DNA of 37,124 nt, taken from Ruminococcus sp. AF46-10NS (GTDB taxonomy: Bacteria; Bacillota; Clostridia; Lachnospirales; Lachnospiraceae). The translations under genes and the position numbers were made by a program. The notes under the pieces are model-generated. The model was not told the DNA's origin. It searched no databases and saw nothing but the letters and a program-made list of their open reading frames with translations. The stretch is from NCBI RefSeq assembly GCF_003474435.1, contig NZ_QRNF01000033.1, positions 1-37,124 of the forward strand. The letters are read 5' to 3'. Shown piece after piece: positions 1 to 7,287 of the stretch; within the stretch, counting starts at the first letter, position 1; every line of letters begins with the position of its first letter.

Positions 1-111
1 ACTGCTCCGCAGTTTATCAGGAGGGGCTTGTACCCCTCCTGATACAAGTAAGTCCCACCCACTGCTTATTGCTCCTCGCAATTGAAGCAGGGGACTTACT
101 TGATTCGGTTA
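1..111. repeat. Structured three-hairpin repeat, copy 1 (cut by window edge)
   Basis: Nearly identical to 28330-28439; the only difference seen is one extra T here, inside the second hairpin. It contains three consecutive hairpins: ACTGC-TCC-GCAGT at 1-13; a perfect 12-bp stem TATCAGGAGGGG/CCCCTCCTGATA at about 14-43; and a long stem beginning AAGTAAGTCCC and ending GGGACTTACTT at about 46-101, with an inner ATTGC/GCAAT stem. It ends ATTCGGTTA, the inverse of the TAACCGAAT that opens copy 2. It interrupts the ORF6N gene right after the codons for His-Asp-Arg-Phe-Leu, which is direct evidence of insertion. No transposase is encoded, so a MITE-like or REP-like element mobilised in trans is the best guess. 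Confidence 0.8.
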
Positions 112-751
112 AAAAACGATCATGAAATGCTCTTGTGTACTTCACATCCAGTTTAGGATACTGTGCATTAAAGTTATCTATATCTGTTTGAGATAATTTT
201 GTCCGTTGCAGTGTATAAACTGTCACCGCCACATTTTCTTTCTTCTTTGACAAAATATTTAATGTTCCTACATCCACATATCCATCTACCAGAACAATTT
301 CCGTTTCTGCCTTCTGAATCAGTCCTATTAGTAAACTGAACGCATCATATATCTGACCATCAAAAAATATCTTTTGATTAGACTCCTCATGATCTGATAT
401 GTACTCAAAAATTTGCTCCAGCTTTTCATCTGTCTTTTTCTGATATTCAAGTTGTTTTAACTCAACGTTACTAATCCTTTCAAACAAAAGTGCATTATTG
501 GCTATAAACCGTCTCATTTCTACGAATGCCCGCATAATACCTATGCTTACATTGATTGCTACCTCACTATGTAATACACTGGCTAGCATTGATATTCCCT
601 GCTCTGTAAATACATACGGTAGCGTACGTCTGCCACCTCGTCCATCCTTTTTTCCTGACTCTTGTATTTTTGAGGTGCCAGATTGGCACTTCAAAGATTC
701 TGCTTCTTCTGTTGTAAGCTGAAAACAAAAATCTTCTGGAAATCGTTTTAT
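112..751 (-). pseudogene. ORF6N-domain (KilA-N-type) protein, truncated at both ends
   Basis: The reading frame carries IKRFPEDFCFQLTTEE followed by LPYVFTEQGISMLASVL, the characteristic core of ORF6N DNA-binding proteins found in phages and mobile islands. A linker with coiled-coil-like charge pattern follows, then a C-terminal region ending in AFHDRFL, which resembles the start of the PLD-like tail of this family. The N-terminal part of ORF6N is missing: at about 751 the frame butts onto a TnpV frame. The C-terminus is replaced by about 29 residues read through the structured repeat at 1-111. An open frame could start at ATG 694, but it would lack half the domain. Role in the intact family is thought to be DNA binding and regulation; this copy is probably non-functional. 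Confidence 0.75.
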
Positions 752-971
752 GTTTCAGGACCACTTCTTCCCGTTCTCTGGCTGCCTTGTCTACTTCCAG
801 AAGGTGCTTTCCAATAGTATCCTGCAGAAGCATCACCTGATACAGAGAATTTTTATGATTCTTCAGATAATCTCTGCGCAAGAATCCATATTTGCCAAGT
901 TGCTCCATCTGCTCACCGGATTTATAAGTGAGATTCGGAATCAGGTATCCATTTACCTTTGTATACGTCAT
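752..971 (-). pseudogene. TnpV-family transposon protein, 3'-truncated
   Basis: Starting at ATG 971 the frame reads MTYTKVNGYLIPNLT, then GKYGFLRRDYLKNHK and HLLEVDKAARERE, all typical of TnpV, a small accessory protein of Lachnospiraceae/Clostridium transposons with no proven biochemical role. Homology stops after EEVVLKH at about 752. The same open frame continues to 567 but only as an out-of-frame reading of the ORF6N gene. The open frame also extends upstream to 1058, but 982-1013 is a motif repeated at 28291-28320, so the upstream part is not TnpV coding. The join looks like a deletion that fused two accessory genes. Confidence 0.7.
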
Positions 972-981
972 AACAGTGGAC

Positions 982-1013
982 ATTCGCAATCCGCTTCGCT
1001 GCTTGCTCATGAA
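982..1013. repeat. About 30-bp motif shared with 28291-28320
   Basis: The stretch beginning ATTCGCAATCCGCTTCGCT and ending GCTTGCTCAT matches 28291-28320 except for one inserted T and one substitution. In the second location it sits directly against the three-hairpin repeat; here it sits just upstream of tnpV. The shared motif suggests that both places carry ends of the same family of elements. Confidence 0.6.
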
Positions 1014-1123
1014 CGCAGTCACTTCGTAGCCTGCATTCATATTATTAGCACTCTCCATTTCTTATCATTTTTTGACCACAAATTTACGACATTTACGACA
1101 GATCTGACTGTTTTTTAACGCTA

Positions 1124-1903
1124 TTATATAACTTCAGATTTTTCTTCCGAATCAGTACGGTGAATCTGTCGAATAATACATCCGATCGATACCGGGACGG
1201 TAATAAGGCAGGCTACCGCACCAGATAGCATGACTGCAACATCCTGGAATAGGAACTGGGAATTAAGAATGATCTCCAGGGTATATTGCTGTGTCTGAAT
1301 GTATGAAAATAATAAAATAGTTCCTCCAAGATAAGCAAACAGCAGCGTATTTACAGTTGTACCGATAATTTCTTTCCCAACCTGATAGCCGGAAGCTGTA
1401 AGCTCTTTCGCTGTCAGACTGTTTTTATGAGTCCAGACTTCATATACAGAAGATGTTACAGATAATGCTGTATCGATAACAGCCCCAAGAGTACTGAAAA
1501 CAGTTACAAATATTCCTACATGAAGCATGTTAATATGAAGATCCGTACTGTAATAATACATAAAATCGTCTTCCGAAATCTGCAGTTCATTTAACCCGTA
1601 ACTTCCTGATCTCCATGTGATAATATAAATCGGAATAAACAAAAGTAACATTACCAGCAGTGTAGCCAGAAAAGCCGCCCGCGTCTTTGGATTATTTCCG
1701 TTCTGATAAAACAGAGAAATATAACAGACACCTGCACCTGCCACCAATATCAGGAGCAGTACAGGAAAACCGGCAGACATCAGCATAATTGAAAAAAACA
1801 AAATTACAATATTCCCCGCCAGTGTCATAATTGACATGGCTCCACGCTCTCCGCCAATCAAGATCACCAGAAAAATTAAAATCAATGCAAGAAAAATGAT
1901 CAT
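1124..1903 (-). CDS. YibE/F family membrane protein (second of pair)
   Basis: A 259-residue multi-pass membrane protein with about seven hydrophobic segments. The segment THKNSLTAKELTASGYQVGKEIIGTTVNTLLFAYLGG is aligned in content with the corresponding part of the upstream neighbour and is diagnostic of the YibE/F family. The start at 1903 gives a hydrophobic N-terminus immediately and overlaps the stop of the upstream gene by 4 bases (ATGA), so the pair is translationally coupled. The two proteins probably form a heteromeric membrane complex. The transported or sensed molecule is not established for the family, and I assign none. Confidence 0.8.
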   Translation of the reverse strand: MIIFLALILIFLVILIGGERGAMSIMTLAGNIVILFFSIMLMSAGFPVLLLILVAGAGVCYISLFYQNGNNPKTRAAFLATLLVMLLLFIPIYIITWRSGSYGLNELQISEDDFMYYYSTDLHINMLHVGIFVTVFSTLGAVIDTALSVTSSVYEVWTHKNSLTAKELTASGYQVGKEIIGTTVNTLLFAYLGGTILLFSYIQTQQYTLEIILNSQFLFQDVAVMLSGAVACLITVPVSIGCIIRQIHRTDSEEKSEVI

Positions 1904-3000
1904 TCTCCGACACCCCTTTTCCGTGATGGTATTTTCATAATCGCTGAAGCAATAAAAACAGATACCGGTATTGCCAGTACAATTCCAATACTTTCTATCA
2001 GAAAACGACAGATATCATATGGAATGTGGTATCTCACGATCGTTATAAAGCTTATATCATTATTCATCTTAAGTATGAACATGGGAATCATGCCGCTTGC
2101 CAGAACAAACAGCAGTACATTTATCATGGTTCCCATAATATCATATCCGATTTCACGACCGGAATGTATCAGTCTTTTCAGAGAAACCGATGGATTTTTC
2201 CGCACGATCTCTCCTACTGCTGCGCTGATCGTCACCGTCACATCCATAATTGCACCAAGTCCTGTCAGCATAATATCTGCCCAGAATATATCTGCTGAAT
2301 TGCCTGTACTTCCAAGGTATTCCAGATTGGAATAATCCAGATCTCCGTACATATAAATAGAAAATTCAAACAATGCCATGATCAGAAACAGAACACACAG
2401 TGTTGAAAGAACTGAGGAAAATGTTTTTCTATGAATTCCATTTAAGCAGATCAATGTAGTCAATGAAAAAAGAACTGCGATGACATTACAGATATTTAAA
2501 ATATTTTTCCCTTCTGTAAAAGCCTGAAATCCATACGCAAATATGACTGTATTCAGTATCAGTGATATGATCGTGTAAAATCCCTGCTTTCCTGTAATGC
2601 AGATCAGAAGAAAAAATAATCCTCCTGCCAGTAATGCCAGATACCCATCCCTTTTTACAGAACGTATCGTTTTTCCGGGGCTTTCCTTTGAACCGCTTAA
2701 AAGAACGGTGTCTCCTTTATGATATTTCTTGGTCTGAACCTGAGAAGATGTATATTCATTAGAGACCGTTATTTTTTCCCCTTTATGCGAACCGTTTAAT
2801 ATCCGTGCCGTAATATTCTGAGTATAGTAATATTCTTTTGAGCCCCTAGTTCCTTCTCTGCTCAGAGTCTGTTTTTCTGTTACGGAACATATTTTTGCCA
2901 GCGGTGTATGATAAAATCGGGAATTACAGCAGGTAAACAGAACAAAAATAATATATATGCCGGCTAAAAGATATTTTTTGTGAAATATGCAGGATTTCAT
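1900..3000 (-). CDS. YibE/F family membrane protein with extracytoplasmic domain
   Basis: From ATG 3000 the protein has a short basic N-terminus, one membrane segment, an outside domain of about 90 residues (around 30-125, with ARILNGSHKGEKITVSNEY, typical of YibE/F proteins), then about seven membrane helices and the shared family block RLIHSGREIGYDIMGTMINVLL. An in-frame ATG lies at 3009, but the purine-rich GGGGGA abuts it directly. The ATG at 3000 has normal spacing, so I prefer that start. Preceded by a good sigma-A-like promoter at 3071-3099 and ending in the 4-base overlap with the next gene. Function unknown beyond family-level membrane transport or sensing. Confidence 0.8.
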   Translation of the reverse strand: MKSCIFHKKYLLAGIYIIFVLFTCCNSRFYHTPLAKICSVTEKQTLSREGTRGSKEYYYTQNITARILNGSHKGEKITVSNEYTSSQVQTKKYHKGDTVLLSGSKESPGKTIRSVKRDGYLALLAGGLFFLLICITGKQGFYTIISLILNTVIFAYGFQAFTEGKNILNICNVIAVLFSLTTLICLNGIHRKTFSSVLSTLCVLFLIMALFEFSIYMYGDLDYSNLEYLGSTGNSADIFWADIMLTGLGAIMDVTVTISAAVGEIVRKNPSVSLKRLIHSGREIGYDIMGTMINVLLFVLASGMIPMFILKMNNDISFITIVRYHIPYDICRFLIESIGIVLAIPVSVFIASAIMKIPSRKRGVGE

Positions 3001-3070
3001 TAACTTCATTCCCCCTGTAGAAATATTGCAATTGTAAACGCACTGACCGGTTGCTTTTTATCGAAGTAAC

Positions 3071-3099
3071 ATTGTACGCTTTTTGAAAGTATCGGTCAA
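3071..3099 (-). promoter_or_regulatory. Sigma-A-type promoter of the YibE/F pair
   Basis: On the minus strand TTGACC (3094-3099) and TACAAT (3071-3076) are separated by 17 bases. They lie about 70 bases upstream of the YibE/F start and just downstream of the PTS terminator. Confidence 0.65.
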
Positions 3100-3111
3100 T
3101 ATAAGGTATAC

Positions 3112-3152
3112 AAAAAAACAGCAGCAGAACCGTTTTCACAGTTCTGCTGCTG
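3112..3152 (-). terminator. Rho-independent terminator of the PTS gene
   Basis: A perfect 12-bp stem CAGCAGCAGAAC/GTTCTGCTGCTG (3119-3130 and 3141-3152) with a 10-base loop, followed on the minus strand by seven T residues. It lies 43 bases past the EIICB stop. Confidence 0.9.
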
Positions 3153-3194
3153 CCCCATAATTATTTTAACAAATACCTGACTCCAAAAAAGCCA

Positions 3195-4667
3195 TTATTT
3201 ACAAAGCGCAGAAAATGCATCTGCAACAAACTGAACCTTGGTTCCGATGATAACCTGTACAGAAGTTTTTCCAGGTTTGATCACGCCTGCAACACCTGCA
3301 GATTTGATCACTTTATCATTTACAGCTGTAATATCCTTAACCTCAAGTCTCAGTCTTGTGATGCAGTTATCAATGCTTGTGATGTTCTCTTTTCCGCCAC
3401 AGCCTTCAAGGATTTTTGCGGCAATAGCAGTATAATCATCATTTGCAAGCTCGATATTCTTCTCTGCCTCAAGATCGTCATCGTCTTCTCTTCCCGGAGT
3501 CTTCAGATCAAATTTCTTGATGGCAAAAAGGAATACAACATAGAATACGATGAATGCTGCAATTCCAAGAGGAAGGATGAGCCATGTCTTCTGTGCTGCC
3601 GGAAGTGAGGATGAGAAAAGTAAATCCATCGCACCAGCGGAGAAGCTGAAGCCTGCACGGAATCCAAGAGCAACTGTGATCATGGTAAAGATACCGTAAA
3701 GTAATGCATAGATCACATAGAGGCCAGGAGCAAGGAACATAAATCCAAACTCGAACGGCTCAGTTACACCACAGATAAATGCACAGATTGCTGCAGATGC
3801 AACAAGACCGATCGCGATTTTTTTCTTTGCAGGTTTCGCACATTTAACCATTGCAAGTGCTGCACCAGGAATACCAAACATCATACATGGGAAGAATCCG
3901 GACATGTACATTCCAAGGCTCCAGGATACATCTGCAGAGGTTTCACCTGCCCAGAAGCGCTGAAGATCACCAAGTCCAATGGTATCAAACCAGAATACAT
4001 TGTTCAGTGCGTGATGTAATCCGGTAGGAATCAGCAGACGGTTCAGGAATGCATAGATACCTGCACCAACAACATCCATACCTGCAACCGCTTTTCCTAA
4101 TGCTACAAGTGCGCTGAAAAGTAATGGCCATACAAACAGTAATACAACAGATACGATAATGGAAACCACTCCTGCGATGATCGCTACGCAACGCTTGCCG
4201 CTGAAGAATGACAGCCAGTCAGGAAGCTTGGTGCTCTTGAATTTGTTATAGCATGTAGATCCGATGATACCGGCAAGGATTCCGATAAAAGGATTCGCAA
4301 TTTTGTCAAATGCAAGAGTTTTTGTTGCACTGTCAGCGATTGATGGAATGATGGTTGTAACAAATCCTGTAGAAAGAAGTGTTGTGAGCATCAGCCAGGA
4401 TGCAAGTGCAGCAATTCCGCCGGTTCCGTCATTCTTTTCTGACATACCGACACCAACACCGATAGCAAAAAGGATCGCCATGTTGTCGATCAGCGCTCCG
4501 CCTGCCTTAACCAAAAACAGACCGATCAGATTGGCTGCGCCGTGAATGTCTCCACCCTGCATGGTTGCCGGACATAACCTGTATCCGATACCCATGAGGA
4601 TACCACAGATTGGCAGTACTGCCACTGGAAGCATTAACGCTTTTCCCAGTTTTTGAAGAAATTTCAT
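3195..4667 (-). CDS. nagE: PTS EIICB component, N-acetylglucosamine/glucose type
   Basis: About 490 residues from ATG 4667, which has GGGAGGGG seven bases upstream; the open frame extends to 4709 but without such a site. The N-terminal EIIC domain begins MKFLQKLGKALMLPVAVLP and carries GLHHALNNVFWFDTIG and DLQRFWAGE, closer to the GlcNAc-specific branch (NagE) than to PtsG. The C-terminal EIIB domain carries the phosphocysteine motif DNCITRLRLEV. An acidic linker of about 20 residues separates the domains. There is no fused EIIA; that subunit is the separate, frameshifted gene at 4781-5259. Transport with phosphorylation of GlcNAc (or glucose) at the membrane is inferred from the family; the substrate is not proven. 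Confidence 0.85.
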   Translation of the reverse strand: MKFLQKLGKALMLPVAVLPICGILMGIGYRLCPATMQGGDIHGAANLIGLFLVKAGGALIDNMAILFAIGVGVGMSEKNDGTGGIAALASWLMLTTLLSTGFVTTIIPSIADSATKTLAFDKIANPFIGILAGIIGSTCYNKFKSTKLPDWLSFFSGKRCVAIIAGVVSIIVSVVLLFVWPLLFSALVALGKAVAGMDVVGAGIYAFLNRLLIPTGLHHALNNVFWFDTIGLGDLQRFWAGETSADVSWSLGMYMSGFFPCMMFGIPGAALAMVKCAKPAKKKIAIGLVASAAICAFICGVTEPFEFGFMFLAPGLYVIYALLYGIFTMITVALGFRAGFSFSAGAMDLLFSSSLPAAQKTWLILPLGIAAFIVFYVVFLFAIKKFDLKTPGREDDDDLEAEKNIELANDDYTAIAAKILEGCGGKENITSIDNCITRLRLEVKDITAVNDKVIKSAGVAGVIKPGKTSVQVIIGTKVQFVADAFSALCK

Positions 4668-4780
4668 ATATTTCCCCTCCCTTAAAATAAATATATTTGA
4701 CCGGATCACTCCGGTTATAACACCCCGAAAATTGCTACTATCTCCGGGCTGCTATAAGCCTGTCAGCTGCATGAAGATGA

Positions 4781-5259
4781 TCATGAAAGCTTGAGGACGG
4801 CTTCATCCGCCGAAACATCCCCCTCCTTCTGGAGGCTTATCTTTCCGTAATCATCTGTGTTGCAGATCAGAACCGGGATAATTGTATTTAAACCGGCTTT
4901 CTCAATTTTGTCCAGATCAGCCTCTATCAGAAGATCACCTTTTTTAATCTTGTCACCTGCTGCAACATGGGCTTTAAAGGGTTCTCCCTTAAGTGTGACT
5001 GTATCCAGTCCGATATGTATCAGTATTTCCGCTCCCTGAGTGCTTGTCAGCGTAACAGCATGAAGAGTATCAAATACCATTGCTACCTCACCGTCTGCCG
5101 GAGCATATATCCTGCCCTCTGCCGGGATCACGCAAAACCGTCACCCAGTACCTTATCTGCAAAGACCGGGTCCGGAACCTCCGCAAGGGGAACCACTCTT
5201 CCCTTGCAGGGTGCATAAATTACATTTCCTTTATCTTTTCCTTTGAAAAATTTCAACAT
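4781..5259 (-). pseudogene. PTS EIIA(Glc)-type subunit, single-base frameshift
   Basis: ATG 5259 is preceded by GGGAGGGAGATATT and starts [20 protein letters not shown], leading to [16 protein letters not shown], a normal EIIA(Glc) N-terminus. The next codon is TGA. In the adjacent frame the protein resumes exactly where expected (IPAEGRIYAPADGEV) and continues through the phosphorylated histidine motif ILIHIGLDTV to a normal C-terminus. Adding one base at about 5131 (GCGTGATC to GCGGTGATC) restores 159 codons, the usual family length. It would donate phosphate to the EIICB downstream. If the shift is real, the PTS must borrow another EIIA. An assembly error is equally possible. Confidence 0.85.
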
Positions 5260-5611
5260 AATATCTCCCTCCCGTTATTTCCCCACTGTTTCCTGTATTG
5301 ATATACCCGATGTTGTTTTATAAATATATCTATATATTTTTTATCAATAGTGGATTTTATATTATATATTTCGCATAGTTTTTATATTTAGTTTTTTGAG
5401 CATGTGTATATATTAACCATTATTTTTGGTTTTGTCCACATTTTTATTGTCATTTTTCAAAAAAAATAAACTTTCGCACATTAATGCGGTATCTTATATA
5501 AGAATATTCTGTATATTTCAGCTGTTCTTTTTCACTCATCTCGTCTGCCCGCGTATCCTGTTCATTCATCACTTTCATATTTCAATATGTTTTTCGCAGC
5601 CTTTTAACGCA
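5260..5611 (-). promoter_or_regulatory. AT-rich leader and promoter region of the PTS operon
   Basis: No gene is visible in this 350-base stretch. It is very AT-rich at 5300-5470. On the minus strand TTGATA (5342-5347) and TATAAA (5317-5322) are 19 bases apart, a possible but not compelling promoter; other TATAAT-like hexamers occur near 5355-5370. No convincing antiterminator (RAT) hairpin was recognised. Confidence 0.35.
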
Positions 5612-5675
5612 AATAAAACTATCCTGTCAGGTACAAAGCTTCTCAACTTTGCAATTTGTTCAGGATAGTTTTATT
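5612..5675. terminator. Inverted repeat between hydrolase operon and PTS operon
   Basis: A perfect 15-bp inverted repeat AATAAAACTATCCTG/CAGGATAGTTTTATT (5612-5626 and 5661-5675) around a 34-base loop. The GC-poor outer stem gives T-rich tails on both strands, so it can act as a terminator for the minus-strand hydrolase genes. The loop is unusually long for a simple terminator. Confidence 0.65.
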
Positions 5676-5712
5676 TATTGAAAAAAATATTTAATTTTCG
5701 TCAGATATATTT

Positions 5713-6234
5713 TTATCTGATAATCCTGATCTGGCACGCCTCCATGGCTTTCAGTGCATTCTCATGACTCTCCAGTGTTACGCCAGCGCAGCATGTGGCA
5801 TCAACACAGATCGGCACTTCCGGAAGGGATGCCTTGATCAGAAGAGCATTGGAGATCACACAGATGTCTGTGCAAAGTCCCACAAGAGTAATGCTTCCGA
5901 TTCCCTGGTCTTCATTAAGTGTAACCAGTTCGCCCGCCAGATCTGTTGAGCCGAAAGTCTCTTTGTCGATCGGCTCTGTTTTTCTCAGTGCATCCAACTC
6001 TTTTCGGATCTGCCAGCCTTCGGTATCACGGATACAGTGCTTAACCGGAAGATTTTTTCCCTCCTGGGTTTCCAGATAATACGTTTCATGGGTATCCCTT
6101 GTAAAAAATACTTCTCCGTCAAAATTTCGAACCTTCTCCTCCACCTTTGGCACAATGGCAACAGCCTCTTTTGTGCCAAGTGTTCCGTCAATAAAGTCAT
6201 TTTGCATGTCTACTACGATAAGAATATTTTTCAT
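5713..6234 (-). CDS. Isochorismatase/nicotinamidase-like cysteine hydrolase
   Basis: 173 residues beginning MKNILIVVDMQNDFIDG, the hallmark of the isochorismatase-like hydrolase fold. Predicted catalytic residues are Asp9, Lys91 (in IDKETFG) and Cys125 (in VGLCTDICV). RDTHETYY and PVKHCIRDTEGW match positions of the nicotinamidase metal and substrate loops, though the classical Trp-His pair of PncA is not fully kept. A nicotinamidase-like amidase is therefore likely, but another amide substrate cannot be excluded. GGAGGTGA lies six bases before ATG 6234, and the upstream esterase gene ends only six bases away, so the two are co-transcribed. Confidence 0.8.
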   Translation of the reverse strand: MKNILIVVDMQNDFIDGTLGTKEAVAIVPKVEEKVRNFDGEVFFTRDTHETYYLETQEGKNLPVKHCIRDTEGWQIRKELDALRKTEPIDKETFGSTDLAGELVTLNEDQGIGSITLVGLCTDICVISNALLIKASLPEVPICVDATCCAGVTLESHENALKAMEACQIRIIR

Positions 6235-6240
6235 TTCCTG

Positions 6241-7119
6241 TCACCTCCCAATAAATTTCCTGAAAAACTCACACTCATCATCATTGCATCTCTTCGCATC
6301 CTCAGATCTCATATTGAGATGGAAAACATGCATCAGCTTTTCCTTCGGACTGCTGTATTCATGAAGCTCACAGAATACATTTTTCTCTTTCAATTTCCCG
6401 TACATATATGGTGCCTGTTCACGGAGAAAATCACCTTCTGCAGTCATAATATACGCCGACGGGAACTGATCTGTTATGTACAGATCAGAAGATATCCTTC
6501 TTAATTCTTCCTGAGTTCCTTTTTCCGGAAGATACTCCTCCATAAGCTGCCTGGTCATATCGCTGGTATCTTCCATGTTATACTGACCGCAGTTTAAGGC
6601 CACAGCCTTTATCTTAAGGCCTTCAGGTACCTGGAAATCATATTCTTTTGCATACTCCTCATTCGTGCAGATATCTGCATACAGCGAAAGGATCTGTCCA
6701 CCAGCTGAATCGCCCACTGCAAAAAGATTCTCCACGTCCATGCCATATTTATCTTTATTATCAAGAATCCATGCAAAAACACTGTTCGTATCTTCCACAG
6801 GTGCCGGAAACTGATACTCCGGTGCCAGCCGATAAGTGAAATTAACCACTGCAAAGCCTCTCTGTGCAAGACTCATGCAATAATACTGATACAGCTCTTT
6901 ATCACCATATACCCAGCCGCCACCATGTACGCTGACGATTACCGGCAGACTTCCCTCTGTATCCTTCGGGCGGTACACATCCAGCACCTGCATGGCAGAA
7001 TCTTTTCCATAAGCAATATCTTTATATTGTATCACATCATCTGGAGCTGTCAGACCTGCATCGCGGATATCATCACCTTTTTTGAATTCCCGCCTTATTA
7101 TGCTGCTCATTTTTTCCAT
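6241..7119 (-). CDS. HSL-family alpha/beta hydrolase (esterase)
   Basis: 292 residues with the hormone-sensitive-lipase-type signatures in order: oxyanion-hole HGGGW (65-69), YRLAPEYQFPA, nucleophile GDSAGG with Ser138, an acidic residue in AEGDFLREQ, and a C-terminal His in MHVFHLN. It would hydrolyse short-chain carboxyl esters in the cytoplasm; no signal peptide is present. A sugar O-acetyl substrate is possible given nearby glycan genes, but that is inference. AAAGGGGTG precedes ATG 7119. First gene of a two-gene unit with the cysteine hydrolase. Confidence 0.85.
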   Translation of the reverse strand: MEKMSSIIRREFKKGDDIRDAGLTAPDDVIQYKDIAYGKDSAMQVLDVYRPKDTEGSLPVIVSVHGGGWVYGDKELYQYYCMSLAQRGFAVVNFTYRLAPEYQFPAPVEDTNSVFAWILDNKDKYGMDVENLFAVGDSAGGQILSLYADICTNEEYAKEYDFQVPEGLKIKAVALNCGQYNMEDTSDMTRQLMEEYLPEKGTQEELRRISSDLYITDQFPSAYIMTAEGDFLREQAPYMYGKLKEKNVFCELHEYSSPKEKLMHVFHLNMRSEDAKRCNDDECEFFRKFIGR

Positions 7120-7181
7120 TCCATAACACCCCTTTCATTTTTTTACTCCAGTATAGCATAAGAAACCCCTATCATGTACAC

Positions 7182-7207
7182 AAAAAGGGAGCTTGCGCCC
7201 CCTTTTC
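7182..7207 (-). terminator. Terminator downstream of the GH42 gene
   Basis: On the minus strand a compact hairpin AAAGGGGG-CGCAAG-CTCCCTTT is followed by T residues, about 80 bases after the GH42 stop codon. Confidence 0.75.
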
Positions 7208-7287
7208 CCAATATTATTAATTGCTGTCCAATTTGTGACTTTCCCCTGGAAAACCCGCAAAATATTCCCTGCAAACGCTAACTGTTA

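Noticed and set aside
567..1058. A 163-codon frame as one protein
   Set aside because: Only 752-971 has TnpV sense; the rest reads a repeat motif and the ORF6N gene out of frame.
5120..5140. Programmed frameshifting in the EIIA gene
   Set aside because: No slippery heptamer or downstream stimulatory structure; a missing base is simpler.
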